From positions 1,783,368,466 through 1,783,432,465 of the forward strand of contig NC_056743.1 in the NCBI RefSeq assembly GCF_019279795.1: DNA of 64,000 nucleotides, in the 5' to 3' direction. Both the position numbers and the translations under genes were made by a program. Under the pieces are notes generated by a model. The model ran no database searches, was not told where the DNA came from, and was given only the letters and a program-made list of their open reading frames with translations. This DNA comes from Protopterus annectens. Lineage: Eukaryota; Chordata; Ceratodontiformes; Protopteridae. Position 1 is the stretch's first letter. Each line of letters starts with the position of its first letter. Below are positions 43,753-58,692 of this stretch, in pieces.

Positions 43753-44016
43753 TGTCGCTCGTTCTTCTCTAACACATAAAACAAGAAGGGTTTGGGTTTG
43801 GTTCAGATGCTTTAATACATATAAACACATCAGGATGGAGAGCAGCATCATTATAATATGAACAAACTAGTTAACAAACAGAGCTTATATACATACATGC
43901 TTACATCTCAACAGCTAACTACAAAATGGCAGTCAGGCTTGCACGTGCTCAGTATTTATATACTTGTGCAAGCCCTTGGATAGCTTCTTAAAGGTATACA
44001 CACATATTGATCTACA
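43753..44016 (-). repeat. 5' LTR of the Ty3/Gypsy element
   Basis: Plus-strand ends are TGTCGCTCGTTC and ATTGATCTACA. It carries the same GAACTAGTTAACAAACAGAG-type core as the other LTR, and is followed by the GTGTG duplication. Confidence 0.93.
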
Positions 44017-44384
44017 GTGTGGAAAGGCAAAGATGGGGGGAAGTGGGGGTCAGTTGACTGTGTGCAGGTGGGGGCAGTGGACAGTGGGGCATTATGAAGT
44101 CCTTTTCCAAGGGTTTCACTTCATCCAAGACCTGAATCAAAATATTTAGTACTGCCAGGGACCGCCCTATTTAACTACAACACACAGCTTATCAACAATG
44201 TTTATTACACTTCATAAAACATCTTATAATGCTGTGACATCTGGATAAGAAAAAAACATACAAGATGCTTGGTTATGTCAGATTTCTGGCATACAGAAAT
44301 CATTTCAATAGTAGCTTTATTTACCGCTACATATCATATACCTGGTTATCTAAACATGCCCTTGCAGACACAGCCCTCGAGCTG
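44017..44384. other. Unclassified stretch
   Basis: A G-rich tract at 44030-44090 follows the LTR. Nothing coding or repetitive was recognised. Confidence 0.4.
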
Positions 44385-45860
44385 TTTGACTTAAATTCAG
44401 GCACTGGCTTTGTCCCTGATAAGTAGCACACACAGTGGTGATGCCTCTCCACAAGGATGGCCTTACAACTGACCTAAGTAATTACAGGCCTTTCAGCCTC
44501 AGAAGCCTCATCTGCCAAACCATGGGGTGTTTTATAACTTAACCCATGAACTGTGATATTAAGACTCTTGTTAGATTTGAACCCCAGCAGTTTGGCTTTA
44601 TGAAGTGTAGATCCTGTCTGAATAACCTGGAAACTTCTTCAAAAAGGTTACAGTGATTTTAGATAGTGCCCATGCAGTACACGTGTATGTTTACCAGACA
44701 AGGGTCTTCAACACCATTGCCTTTCTGGCATCATACAAATGGTAATTGCTTTAAAATTGAACCAATATGTGATAAAATGGATAGCAAATAGGCTGAAAGA
44801 TAGAACCTAGACAGTGTGAGTTACAAGTGCATCATCAGAATGTATAAAAGTGGCCAGTGGTATCCCTCAGGACTCAGTACTAGGACATCTCCTTTTTGGT
44901 ATTTACTTCTCAGATCTCCAAGATAATACTCAAAGGCATCTGGCTAACAAACCTGCATATGACTGCAAACTGGAGGCTGTTGTTAGGTAAACTTATGACA
45001 CCCAAACTCTTCTAAATTAACTCTACCTAGTAAACTCTTGTGTGCTAAAAACATGCTCTCAAACTAAATGCTAAAAAGTGTAGCATCATCACTTTTTGTT
45101 GACAACCCTTCCCCTCATTATACTATATAGACAACACACCACAACAAAAGGAAAAACTTTTTAAGGACCTAGGTACTTGGGCTAAAAGGATGCTCTCTTT
45201 TGTTAATCACTTGACAGTGGTTGTCAGGAAATCCTTTTATTTAGTCCATTTAATTGTCAAAGGAATATCATCACATTCAAAAATTGGTAATCACTCCATT
45301 ATAATCAGCACTGATCAGGACAATTACCGAGTACAGTGCCTTCTTATTGGTGTATCTCATTAATCATATCAAACAGTTAACAAGACCCCAGAGGATTGTA
45401 AGCAAAAGGATCACAGACCTAAAGTCCCTGAGCTACCAAGATAGGCTGGAAGCTCTATTCCTTTATTCACTGTCATACAGACTTTTGAGGTGTGATATCT
45501 GTCTTACTCACTGCACATTAGAGATCCAGTTTATGTGGACCTTCTTTTTCTCTACAAGTCCAATATCTCCACCAATACTAGAACCAAAGACTTAAATTTT
45601 CAGCAACACATAAATGCAGCATAGTGTAAAACAGTACCTCCCACATCTTTGGAATAAACTTTCCTTACATGTTAAGCAGAGCAATTCACTATCTTACTTT
45701 GAACATAAACTAGATGACAAGATGGGTATTCACAAATTTACTTGTAGTCTGATTGGTACGGCCCTCCTGGTGAAAGGAAGTGCTGCCTGAGGTAGGGTAG
45801 TGGCAAGGCATGAATGGTCACAAGACTCATTGGTCTTGAACATCTATGAATCTAAACTGT
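44385..45860 (+). mobile_element. Diverged CR1 LINE copy, separate subfamily
   Basis: The copy is collinear with CR1 RT. It has CACAAGGATGG..CTGACCTAAGTAATTACAGGCC (NYRP motif) near 44450 and CAGTTTGGCTTTATGAAG near 44590. GGTATCCCTCAGGACTCAGTACTAGG is near 44860. Near 45350-45520 is a C-terminal segment encoding TRPQRIVSKRITDLKSLSYQ and YRLLRCDICL. The end reads CATCTATGAATCTAAAC. Many stops; RT is unreadable as one frame. The wording differs from the other copies, suggesting an older subfamily. Confidence 0.75.
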
Positions 45861-46084
45861 TCTTATAGCTTTCTCCCATAGCTTGTCAGCAAATATCTGC
45901 CTACCTCCATAATGATCTTGTATAGCATAAAGTGTAACTAAGAGAATGCATGAATAATTAAATACTGTGATTGTTACCAGGAAATCAGTCTAGCTCCAGT
46001 GAAATGTACCTTCGTGGAAAAGTCCGCACTAAAACAGATTATTAGACTAGAGGGTCAAAGCCTATCTTGATACTTAGTGGGTGA

Positions 46085-46777
46085 AAGTCAATAAACATGC
46101 AGGTCTGGGTTAACTTATGGAAAACAGACTTTACATACAGAACATACCTCTCAAGAAAAAAGGAGGTCATTGTCCCACTGTACTCATCCCTCATTAGACC
46201 CATTATAGAGTACAACGCCTCATTTGGTATGTACCTCTCAAGACATCTGCAACAACTGGAAAGGCCACAGAAATACCTCACTAAAAGAATCACAGGCCTA
46301 AAGCAGATGCCCTATGCTGACCATCTAAAAAAACTCCAGCTATACTCTGTCGCATATCATCTACTCAGAGGCGATCTCTGCTTAATATACAAGGCCATGT
46401 CAAACCCAGAGCTGTTGGACATGCTACACTTAAAGAAATCCCAGTCCCTCAGAGTCACACACTCCAGGGATCTAAACCTTGTCATCACAATAAACAAAAC
46501 ATGCTGGAGGGATAGGTTCCTGACCCAGAGACTCCCTAGACTCTGGAATAAACTGCCCATACATGTCAAGCAGAGTGCCTCTTTGGCCCTCTTCAAAAGG
46601 AACCTTGACGATTGGATGGGAGATAGGAAATTCACCCCATGGATTATGTCAGTCATCCTGCTTGACGGGGGCCCAGGGAAGTAAATATTGTGGGAAGAAA
46701 TAGCCAGGGAATTGTTATGGCTAGGCTTGTATAGGCCCTAGGGATGATAGCCTAGTGCCAACCTATGAACTATACAA
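46085..46777 (+). mobile_element. CR1 LINE 3' portion
   Basis: An open frame (46097-46684) encodes the ORF2 C-terminus: KKEVIVPLYSSLIRPIIEYN, LQQLERPQKYLTKRITGLKQ, then KTCWRDRFLTQRLP and LFKRNLDDWMGDRKFTP. The end, AGCCTAGTGCCAACCTATGAAC, is the CR1-type tail. It is 5'-truncated with no RT catalytic motifs left, and this piece of frame is undamaged. Confidence 0.9.
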
Positions 46778-46799
46778 AATAAGTACATGAATAGAATGT

Positions 46800-46885
46800 C
46801 TTATTTTTACTACTCATGATCCCAGGTAGGGGTCAATAGACCAGTCCACTTACGTGGTAAACAAATACAGATAAATAAATAAACT
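46800..46885 (+). mobile_element. L2-like LINE 3' tail fragment
   Basis: GGTAAACAAATACAGATAAATAAATAAA resembles the tail GGTAAACAAATGCCAATAAATAAA at 4.53 kb. It is short and diverged, and abuts the CR1 end. Confidence 0.45.
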
Positions 46886-46889
46886 GTCC

Positions 46890-47460
46890 AGAATTGTGCA
46901 AAACATCACTGATTTTGCCTCATATTTTGTCCTGTCCCTCATAAAATGTTTGATTTCCTGGTAAATCACTTAGGATCATACCACTGAACTCTCCAGAATT
47001 TCCCAAAATGCCCAGATTGTTACCTCATATTCTTGGTTTGTTCCTGATAAAATCTGCAGTTTTCTAGTAAACCATTGAGGACTGTGCTCACTAAATAACA
47101 ATACTTCAAAACCTTCAGAAAATGCATGCTAATGGAAAATCTTTTATCCTAGCAGCTTTTTAAGTTTATAAGAGCAATATTTAAAATCTGCCTGAGTTTG
47201 ACCTTTTATACCCCAATTTTGTTTGGCTTTGTCCAGAATTCTTAATAAAAATTTAGAGGTATGCTAAGGATTAAAGTCTGTCACTAATGCCAACAAAGTT
47301 TAATACTTCTATTGTTCAGAAAATGCATATTGATGCAGAACCTGCACTATTAAATTTTTAAATTAATTAATAATGTTTAAAAATTGTCCCTAGTTTTGAG
47401 TTTTCATTCCTTGTGTTATTTTTGGCCTAGTCTAAAATTCCTGAAGAACAGTTGATTGGT
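46890..47460 (+). mobile_element. Composite of family X repeat copies
   Basis: The 5' part of family X occurs twice in tandem (near 46890 and 46975, sharing CCAGAATT..GC..AAA and TGATTTCCTGGTAAATCA versus CAGTTTTCTAGTAAACCA). The 3' part also occurs twice (near 47110 and 47325, sharing CAGAAAATGCAT and GTCCAGAATTCTTAA or GTCTAAAATTCCTGA). It ends near GAGGTATGC and TTGGTATGTG. Confidence 0.55.
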
Positions 47461-47752
47461 ATGTGTGATGTCCCTCCTCTGGGCCAGTAATCAAGCAGCC
47501 TTAATCCTCACCACTGACACTGGTGGAGAATATTCACTTAGAACAAAATTAGATACACACAGTATTTTCAGATGCAGCTCTCTGCACCAAGCACAATCCC
47601 CCCTAAGAGCACACAGGGAGCACACTCCAGTCCTTGAGCTAGACTCCCTCTCCATGCCCCAAATAAGACTCCATCTTTCCCTCTGCAGAAATCAGTGCTC
47701 TGTGTCCCTGTCCCAAGTAGCTACCGAACACACTCTTTGAGATTTGATTTTT

Positions 47753-47754
<2 letters not shown>

Positions 47755-47802
<48 letters not shown>
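47755..47802. repeat. (CA)n microsatellite
   Basis: About 24 uninterrupted AC dinucleotides. The neighbouring frame at 47456-47740 shows no domain and is not called as a gene. Confidence 0.97.
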
Positions 47803-50929
<3,127 letters not shown>

Positions 50930-51045
50930 AAGTTTAAAGCTGATGTTGTTTGTAACCCCCAGACTAACCCTGACAATGGTCCTGGTGGATTATTGCTCTG
51001 TCTTGGTCAATGAGTAAAATGAAGTAAATAAATAAGTACAATAAA
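50930..51045 (+). mobile_element. L2-like LINE 3' tail fragment
   Basis: CCCAGACTAACCCTGACAAT..GGTCAATGAGTAAAATGAAGTAAATAAATAAG resembles the GGTCAACAAATGTAAAATAAATAAA ending of the adjacent full copy. It is a diverged relative. Confidence 0.4.
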
Positions 51046-51087
51046 TCTCTTTGCACATGCTCAGTACTAAGTAAAAGGCAGGTATGT

Positions 51088-54006
51088 AAAGCTTCTCACA
51101 AACTAGTAACTCCCCTACCAGAACTAATAGACTCAACAACAAAGAAAGTACCTTGGACTGGATACTTACTAATACTCCTCAACAAACCTATATAGCAGGA
51201 ACCCTTCCAGATGACCTAAGTGACCATTCACTAACTTATATTATTAGACATAAAACCAACCTAACTTTCCCTAACACTTTCAGAACAGTACACTCCAAAA
51301 ACAATTTAACCCAGAACTTTTCCAAACAGAACTTAAACAATGTAATTGGTCACCATTAAAATCTCTCCCACTAAATGAAGCAGTAGAATACTTCAATTCC
51401 ACATTCTTAACCATCCTGGACCACCACGCCCCAATACGCTCTATTAGAAATAAAGCTAAACCAGCCCCTTGGCTCTCTAATAATACTAGGCAAAAAATCC
51501 TTCTCAGAAACAAATCCTGGGCAAAATGGCGTACTACTGAGAATCCTACAGATCACCAAACCTTTAGGGAACATAGAAATAATACAAAAAAGCCATCCTG
51601 GTAGAGAAAAAGAACTTCTGTCTCCAATTACAGCAAACCTCCCACAAGGAACCTCGAAAATTTTGGACTAGCATTAACAAACTTCTATACCCAGGCCAAT
51701 CTATCATACCCAACCAACAAGGCTCAAACCCTGAGAATCCCACACAAACAGATAATGCCTTCAACTCTTTCTTCACAGACGCCATCCAAACTCTTGCTAG
51801 CCATCTATCTCCTGATACCTCAAATCTGCCTACTTCTACTACAAACCCTCCCCCATCATTTCATTTACAACCAGTGTCTACTTCCTTTATTTGCTCCCTT
51901 CTCCAAAAATTAAAACCTACCACCCCCTCAGCTGACAAACTCCCAGCAGAATTCCTGCAAAAAGGAGCTAAAGCCATTGCCTATCCCATTTCCATTCTGA
52001 TAAATAGAACCATAACTGAAGGAACTATCCCATCCATCTGGAAAATTTCTTATATCATCCCACTACATAAAGGGGGGAACTCCAATGACTTCTCTAACTT
52101 TCGTCCCATAGCTCTACTATCCCCTCTTGCAAAAATTATGGAAAAGTGCATCCATAAGCAACTACTTAACCACCTTCTCCATAACAACCTACTTGCCAAC
52201 TGTCAACATTGATTCAGACCTTCCACAGTACTACCACTGCCCTGCTATCCTTTACAAACTGTATCAACAAAAAACGCAATAAAAATATTCTTTCCTCTGC
52301 AGTCTTCATTGACTTATCTAAAGCTTTTGACATGGTTAATCACAAACTCCTTCTACACATACTGAAATCTCTTTCACTCAATCCTCTATCTACGAATTGG
52401 TTCACATCTTACCTAGAAAACCGACAGCAGGTTGAACTCTGGCAAAATAAACTATCTAATCACCTTCCCATTTCCCTTGGTGTTCTGCAGGGCTCCATAT
52501 TAGGCCCACTCCTATTTTCCATTTATATTAATGACCTGCAATCAGCTATTCCACACACCACCTGTATTCAATATGCAGATGACTCTACTATAATCTGTTC
52601 AGCCACTTCTCAAACTGAACTTCAGTTTCTTACCCAAAAAGCTTTCAATACTGTAGAACAATGGTTCTCATACCACTGCTTCCTCCGAAACCCCCCAAAA
52701 AAACTAAACTGTTACTCTTCGCACCAACCCGAAAGTCCACACCTTTACATTTCACTCTCACATCCAACAATGGTACTCTTATTTCTCCTGACCCAACCAC
52801 TAAACTCTTAGGAATAACAATTGACAACAACCTTAACTTTGATACTCACATAAACACCACAATAAAAATAACAAAATGAAGTGAAAGCTTCCAAACTGAA
52901 AATTCAGTATTTATTCCAAACACCTTCAAAAAACTGTCACAAATCATTAAAATACATCCACAGTAGGACTTTATCAGATGAATGAATAAAACTCCCTCCT
53001 CAACAGTTTTTATACAAATTAAGAAACTCATTATCCAATAATGCTCCTTAATTACATTTCAAACAGTCAAATCAGCATTGTAGTAGGCTCACAATAAAAA
53101 TAGTTAACAAAAAACTAGGATCCCTTTACAGAATCAAACACTTTCTTACACCAGTAGATAAGACCGCTATAGCCAGAACCCACTTATTCTCCACTCTACT
53201 CTATGCATCTCCTATATACACCAATCTCTCTAAAAACCACCTCAACAAACTAGCAACATCCTATAACAATATTGCTAGATTTGCTACAGGCTCTCCTTTC
53301 AGAACCCATCACTGTTTGAATCTAAAACAACTAGACTGGCTAGAATTTCTTAACCAGCTTCAATTTCACCAGCTTACAATAGCCCACAAGACTCTGTATC
53401 AACCCAGCAGCACTCCAATACTCTCTAGCCTCGTTACACCTTATAATAATATCAAGAATCTACGCTCCTCAAAAAACTGCTGATCAATACTACCAAATCC
53501 AACAACTCAGCAGGTGACTCCTTGTTCTCTTAACTCTGTTGGGAAATTATGGAATAAACTACCATCTGAAATCACATCTCAGACTTCTCTCTCACTTTTT
53601 AAAAAGAATCTAAAACTATTTCTCAATAAACACTGGCTATGCTCCTGTACTAACCCTGACTAACTTTTTTCCTTTACACTAATTTTCAACCTACATCCTT
53701 TATAATCCTCCCTTTAAAGTTTCAATAGACTATATTATTGCATATAAAATGTATGTATATATGTATATTGTACCTTCTCACGTAATCACTATGAGTATTA
53801 TAATTTGTACTTCTTAAAAAAAAAAATTACACACTAATGTTTTTATGTAACTATTGCTGTTTTTACAATATCTGTCATAACTTCTATATTAATTTTGCAT
53901 GTTTTTCTTGGAGCTTTTCTCCCCGGGCCTCTACTGAAAATGGACATGTATCCAGCTAGACTAGCCCGGTCAACAAATGTAAAATAAATAAATAAATAAA
54001 ATAAAT
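51088..54006 (+). mobile_element. L2-like LINE, longest copy in the window
   Basis: This 2.9-kb copy begins in the endonuclease C-terminus (LDWILTNTP, DLSDHSL near 51150-51230). It continues with IRKSW-type linker sequence, then RT: DKLPAEFLQKGAKAIAYP, SYIIPLHKGGNSNDFSNFRP, VFIDLSKAFDMVNHKLLL, SLGVLQGSILGPLLFSIYI and QYADDSTII. The C-terminal part, ARFATGSPF.. and SVGKLWNKLPSE, ends near 53655. The 3' region has CCCGGGCCTCTACTGAAAAT and an (AAAT)n tail. A possible 8-bp TSD, AGGTATGT, is at 51080-51087 and 54007-54014. YADD is intact, but stops and frameshifts (51357, 52210) and a 219-bp insertion interrupt it. Confidence 0.88.
52858..53102 (-). mobile_element. 219-bp insertion with 13-bp TSD, possibly a PLE-tail relative
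   Basis: CACAATAAAAATA at 52858-52870 and 53090-53102 brackets 52871-53089. Removing one repeat and the insert restores the LINE frame (TTIK then IVNKKLG). On the minus strand the insert has CTGATAAAGTCC, a short loop, GGATG and TTTTAATGATTTG, then AATAAATACTGA. This resembles, base by base, the pLTR segment CTGATGAAGTCT..AGATGAAAGCGCTTAATGAT of the 31-kb Penelope element. The core bases are altered, so any ribozyme would be dead. Confidence 0.6.
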
Positions 54007-54014
54007 AGGTATGT

Positions 54015-54259
54015 CACAGCTTTGCAGACATTTAACTGCACATACATTAACAGATTTAGCTACTTGAGTGGAAATCAATATTCGTGGTGGTGTTTAAACT
54101 CTTCATTGTATTCTGTCAGCTTCCCCACCTGATTAATACAGAAATCAGCTGTCATGACATCACATCCTGTCACAAGAAACTTACAGGAAGTATGACCACA
54201 GTAACAGTATTCAGTGCTGTTACAACTAACACTTTAATCGTATTACTAATACCTTAGTT
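54015..54259. other. Unclassified stretch
   Basis: Fewer than 250 bases of AT-rich sequence between the L2-like and CR1-like elements; nothing recognised. Confidence 0.4.
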
Positions 54260-56255
54260 TTAACTGCTTTTTGAGTTTACAGAACACCTCTAACTTTTAT
54301 CCGAGGGCTATCATGCCCGAGCCCTTAGTTTTTTCAGCTCATAGTTACCTATTACTAGTAATTTTTTAGTATGGGGAACTATTTTGCTTATTTTATGTGT
54401 TTTGTCGAGTGAAGTATCCCTGGGTACTTTGGGGTCTATCTAAGTATCTCCATCCATTGGTGCTCTCAAGGCCAAATGCGCTGGGATTCTGCTCTGCCAA
54501 TACAAGGATTCTTGTTTTGTTCCACAGGGGAGTCTTCTTTAAGATGAATTATCCTCTCCAGCACGTTTAACACAGCTGTCCAGGTTGGGGGGTTCCCCAC
54601 CCTTGTGGTTCTGACGATCTGATTTTTGATCTAGTTTATTATTCATCAAATCTGGGGGCAACATGGCCTTGTATATGTGGGCAAGGGCACCCTCTGAGAG
54701 CAAGGCTGCACTGAATAGAAGCAGAGTGTTTTTCAGTCGGGCAGCATAAGACAGATGTTGAGACCCCTTATCCTTTTTTGGTGAGAACTTTTCCTTTGTC
54801 TCCCAGCTGCCTGGAGGTTGGCTTCACACATTCGAATGGGGCATTGCACGAACTCATCATTCTTCATGAGGATGAGTATAGAGATGATGACTACCTTGGA
54901 TCGCAGATGGAATGATTCATGATAAGGTGGCAATGAAGGTCTTCCTAACTACTCCTAACTACTACCTAGCTACAATGACAGATCACAGGTCCTACTATAT
55001 AACAGTCCCTGATAACTTCTTTCTCAACTTCTTGTGATTGCCAATTTCATTTTTATTTGGTGTTGGTAGCTAGGGGTAACCTTGTTTTGACTAGAGTATT
55101 TTGGTATTTTTTTCCTATTTAATGGCTCTGGCACCAGTTATATCCGCTTCTGTGAGTTTCTTCTTGAAGGATATCTGTGTCAGATGTGTTCTACTTTGGC
55201 CCTTCAGTTTGCAGTCATCTGCAGTCTTTGTCGTCCATAACCCTCCTGTGTTTGCTTGTTGTACTGAAAAGTAGATGCAAACAAGAGAGGGCAGAGGATC
55301 GAGGCCCTGTGGACCACACTTGTGACAGGCTGAGGTCTTGATGGCGCCAGCAACTCTGACCCCAGGGTTCCTGTCATCAGCCAGTTTGCACCACCCATCT
55401 TGTGATGTAAGGGTTAACATTTGTTGATGAGTTTTTTTCAATGATACCCGAGTATCATTTGTATCATTTCCTTGCCAGAGATAGGCAGGCAGGCTGTGAT
55501 GACCCTCTTTCCTCACTGCCTTTCCTTAAAAAAAAAAAAAAAGTCAGTTTCGAAAAGAAGGTGATGATTTGACAAAGCCAAACTGGGATGGATCCAAAGT
55601 CTGCAAATTCCTATGTCTTTTTTTATTTATGAGGTCCTCCACTTGTCTCTCCATGCAGGTGTAAGACAGGTCTGCTAATGGGCGGTAATTTCCATTTGTA
55701 GGGCGGTGGAGTCCCTTTGTTGTGAAGGGGGACCACGCACAGTCGCCACTCCTGGAGTGCGCACGCAGAGGCAGGTAACTGAGTGTATCAACAGCTGTCC
55801 TAGCTGTGGGTTTTCCTCATTGGGTGAGTTGAGCACACATGGTTAGACAATCAAGGTCAGCCATGGATGCTGTTTTTTTTGCTTTGAGCAGTTCTCATTT
55901 GGTTGGCGCTGGAGATGGGGGGGGGCTGCAGCAATGGCTGTATAGATATCTCTCCTTGGTGGGGGGGAGTTGTTTGCACTGAAACATCAGCCACATATGT
56001 TGGCAATGTCTGTAGGATCAGTAATCTTCACATCATTTTGAACTAGTTTTGAGCATATCTGGGAGCTTCCTCCTGTGGCTTCTAACATATAAAGAAAAGG
56101 GCTTTATGATTGTCTTTTGAGTCTTTAGCTATTTTTCTCTCAAAATTTGCTTTGGTTGATTTTATGAGAGCTCTTAGTTTTTTACTTATAGTGATATTCT
56201 CTGCCTTGGCCCCTGCCTCTCATAAAAGTTTTAATTTTTTTTTTTTTAAACCACT
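54260..56255 (-). mobile_element. Diverged CR1 LINE, different subfamily
   Basis: The minus strand near 55516-55115 encodes a damaged RT segment with GPQGLDPLPSLVCIYFS (GVPQGS motif), TADDCKLKG (FADD motif, first residue changed) and ISFKKKLTEADI. Near 54760-54650 it encodes LSYAARLKNTLLLFSAA and GALAHIYKAMLPPDLM. These parallel YADRLKKLQLYSVAY and LCLTYKAMSNPELLD of the other copies but with about half the residues changed. The N-terminal RT part lies at 55.55-56.2 kb. The 3' end of the element is not clear. Confidence 0.75.
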
Positions 56256-56259
56256 GAGG

Positions 56260-56475
56260 ATAAGAGTCAGTTAAGAATGCCAGACAATAGAATTTCATTC
56301 TTTCTTTTTGTTGTTAAAAAAATGCATGTTGATGCAAAAATACTGTTCTGCTAAATTTCTAAACAAATTAGACTAACATTTAAAAAATGTTCCTGATTTT
56401 GGTCCTTTGTCTCCCCATTACTGTTGGCTTTGTCCCTGACTTTTATGTAAAGAAATTGAGAGCTATGGATGAGGC
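56260..56475 (+). mobile_element. Family X TIR repeat, 3' part
   Basis: Shared phrases with the copies at 29.5 and 47.1 kb are AAAATGCATGTTGATGCAAA, CCTGATTTTGGTCCTTTG and TTGGCTTTGTCCCTGA. The end reads AAATTGAGAGCTATGGATG. An A-rich tract follows at 56477-56525. Confidence 0.6.
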
Positions 56476-56525
56476 AGAAAAAAAAACGAAAGAAGAAAAA
56501 AAAAAAAAGAAAACTAAAAAGAAAT

Positions 56526-57009
56526 CACCAGGTGATATTACATTTCTTTCTGTTTGGCCTGTTCAGACAGTTACGTGTTAGTATACTGCAGGTCCGGAGC
56601 ATCATTTTATCTGGCAACTAGTATACTGTTGCTGCCTCTGCATCACCATCGTAATCATCAGTAGCGGCTCTCGATTACAATGACATCAAAGGAGAAGAGC
56701 TTACATTTCTTGTAACAGCAGTACTACAGTGCATGTGGTTATAGTGATGGCATTGTTGTATAGGACACAGAATGGAACATGCTCACTTCATACAAACCTT
56801 TGAATCACACATGAAAACTTGTGACACTGCACAAGGAATGTACTTAGCATAAAGAAATAAAATCATGGCAGATAAGAAAAAAGTAACACAAGAATGACTT
56901 TAAATATTTTTTAGCAACATATAGCAACATCTGGCATGAGTAGCAGTTTGGAGCAAAATAATGGCACAGTGGCATGGTATTTAGATATGTCTCATGATGC
57001 TTGGTCACT
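56526..57009. other. Unclassified stretch
   Basis: No coding or repeat family recognised. Confidence 0.4.
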
Positions 57010-57330
57010 ATCAGCTCTGGTGCCTCCTGTGTGGAGTGTGTATGCTCCCTGGTATCTTTTTTGGTTTTCACTTGTGCCTCTAGTTTCCTCCCACAGCTCA
57101 AAGGTATGCTGACAAGTTTAATGGAGATGGAAAATTGTTTCTAGGTGTACATGTGAGTGAAGCTGTGTGAGCATGCATGTTTTGCAATGGACTGATACCT
57201 TAGCTAGAGCTGGAGTCAATCCTTCCTTACATCTGTTGCTTACCAGGATAAGTTCTACCACCCTCCATGGCTCAGAAATGAAGGAAAATGGGTACAGAGC
57301 ATGGACTTGGTATGCAGTTGAAACATAAAT
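57010..57330 (+). mobile_element. Diverged fish-type repeat with SINE central domain
   Basis: TTTTCACTTGTGCCTCTAGT, then TTTCCTCCCACAGCTCAAAGG and later TGCAATGGACTGATACC, GGAGTCAATCCTTCC and CTTACCAGGATAAG occur in order. This matches the widespread vertebrate arrangement GGTTTCCTCCCACAGTCCAAA, then GATGGACTGG and CTGGGATAGG. It is an old copy; the head is not recognisable. Confidence 0.55.
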
Positions 57331-58059
57331 TACTTTTAAGTAAACTTTAGTTTTATAGTCTATTAGGTAGTGGGAGACCTTTGTGTGCATGCAGAACCAT
57401 CACAATGCCTAATCTGGGAATAGGGGAGCAAAGGGGGCAGCTGTCCAAAGTGCAAGCTGTTATAAGGCATGGTCATCACTACAGGAAAGATGCCAATAGT
57501 TACCTGGAAGTAATATCATTAATCATTTAACCACCTGCAATCACATTGACAGTCAGCCAGGGTTAGTGTCTTAGAAATTGTGGCAAGGAGCTAGTATGGG
57601 GTATAGCTATTTGCTACAGTTTAGGAATGTTTTTGACACAGTTCAGCAAAGAGTTAATAGGCAGATATATGATAGCTCATTGCTTAGCTTGATGACCTTA
57701 TTTTATGTAAGTGTAAATGACAGTCAGTGAGCTTTTCAGCTTAGCCTGTACCTGAATATGCTTGTTTTTTTGGCCCTCAAGTCAAAGAAGAAGTTTTATT
57801 TTGCTTTTTTTTTCAGCAACAACTTCAAACTGGGAGAGGATGCCAAAGGGGGCATGGTCCAGAACTCCAACTGACATTCCCACAGCTCTAGTGTGACAAT
57901 GCTATTGCTTCATATGAAATGATGGGCACATGCACAGGTTTGTCTCTTATGAAACAATACTGTTTGTAACACTTTAAGTCACATAATATAAGTAGTTAAC
58001 AATTTAGAGGTGATTGAATATAAATGGCTGACTAAAATTCCTGAATTTTAACAATTTGT
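57331..58059. other. Unclassified stretch
   Basis: Nothing recognised apart from short poly(T) runs. Confidence 0.4.
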
Positions 58060-58170
58060 GTTTCTCTTTTTTTTTTTTAATCCTTTGGTTGACCAGGTTA
58101 GTCCCACTAGGATAGTGTCCTCTTTTCAGGGGAGACCCAAGGTGGTATTTGTACTATGAGGGGACATTTG
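58060..58170 (-). mobile_element. L2-like LINE 3' end fragment
   Basis: A T-rich start, TTGGTTGACCAGGTTAGTCC and CTTTTCAGGGGAGACCCAAGG resemble the reverse-strand 3' end at 29.05 and 61.08 kb. It is shorter and more diverged. Confidence 0.5.
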
Positions 58171-58690
58171 GCCAGGGTGTCACATAACTTCCCCTACTAC
58201 TACAACACTCACGATGCATGCGGTTGATGAGTGAAAGCATTCATTCTGTTCCTGGTGCTATGGCAGCTGGGAGAAAGGCATGCAAACATGGTGATGTAGG
58301 AGTGAGGAGTAGAGGTGAACGTCGACTCCCTGGGTTTATTTTCTGAGAAGGAAGTGCAGATATCTGACAGTGACTAGATAGAAGGTACAAAAGGAAGAAA
58401 GGAGAGAGAGGAAGAAGATAGAAGAAATGGAAAAAAAGAAGTATGCAGCTAAAATTCAGAATAAAGAAGGACAAGAAATAGACAGGTATGAAATATGGGA
58501 CAAGACAGCTCTGCCTTTCAAAATCATGGCACATGAGGTAAGAACTTTTATTCTGATTTAAAAAAGAGACGTATTGTGACATTTTCTTTAAGACTGCTGT
58601 AGTATTGGAAACCTTTATAGAAGATGAAAAAAGTAAAGACATGCATCTGTAGACTAAATATACTGTAAGGCCTTTCTTTTGTGATTGTCT
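58171..58690. other. Unclassified stretch
   Basis: The minus strand has a 133-codon frame rich in Ser, Leu and Phe with no known motif, and the plus strand is purine-rich (GGAAGAAAGG) at 58385-58435. The frame is probably fortuitous. Confidence 0.35.
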
Positions 58691-58692
58691 TA

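Larger units (their letters stand above)
38370..44021 (-). mobile_element. Ty3/Gypsy retrotransposon with both LTRs and 5-bp TSD
   Basis: A 5642-bp element (38375-44016) lies between GTGTG duplications at 38370-38374 and 44017-44021. Its LTRs are about 265 bp with TGT...ACA ends. Reading on the minus strand the order is PBS, gag with zinc knuckles, protease, RT, RNase H, integrase, PPT: the standard Ty3/Gypsy order. The gag wording (ERHLFYTRDAK, DLRNKAKTCRFG) resembles Mag-like elements. It is defective by frameshifts, altered catalytic residues and an integrase core deletion. A SINE is inserted between PBS and gag. Confidence 0.93.

Noticed and set aside
38375..44016. Endogenous retrovirus with envelope
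   Set aside because: No envelope frame exists between integrase and the 3' LTR; gag and pol wording is Ty3/Gypsy, not vertebrate retrovirus.
47456..47740. 94-codon frame next to the CA repeat
   Set aside because: No domain, and its start overlaps the end of a TIR repeat copy.
58241..58642. 133-codon minus-strand frame, possible membrane protein
   Set aside because: The Leu/Phe/Ser richness comes from a purine-rich tract on the other strand; no start context, signal or family motif.
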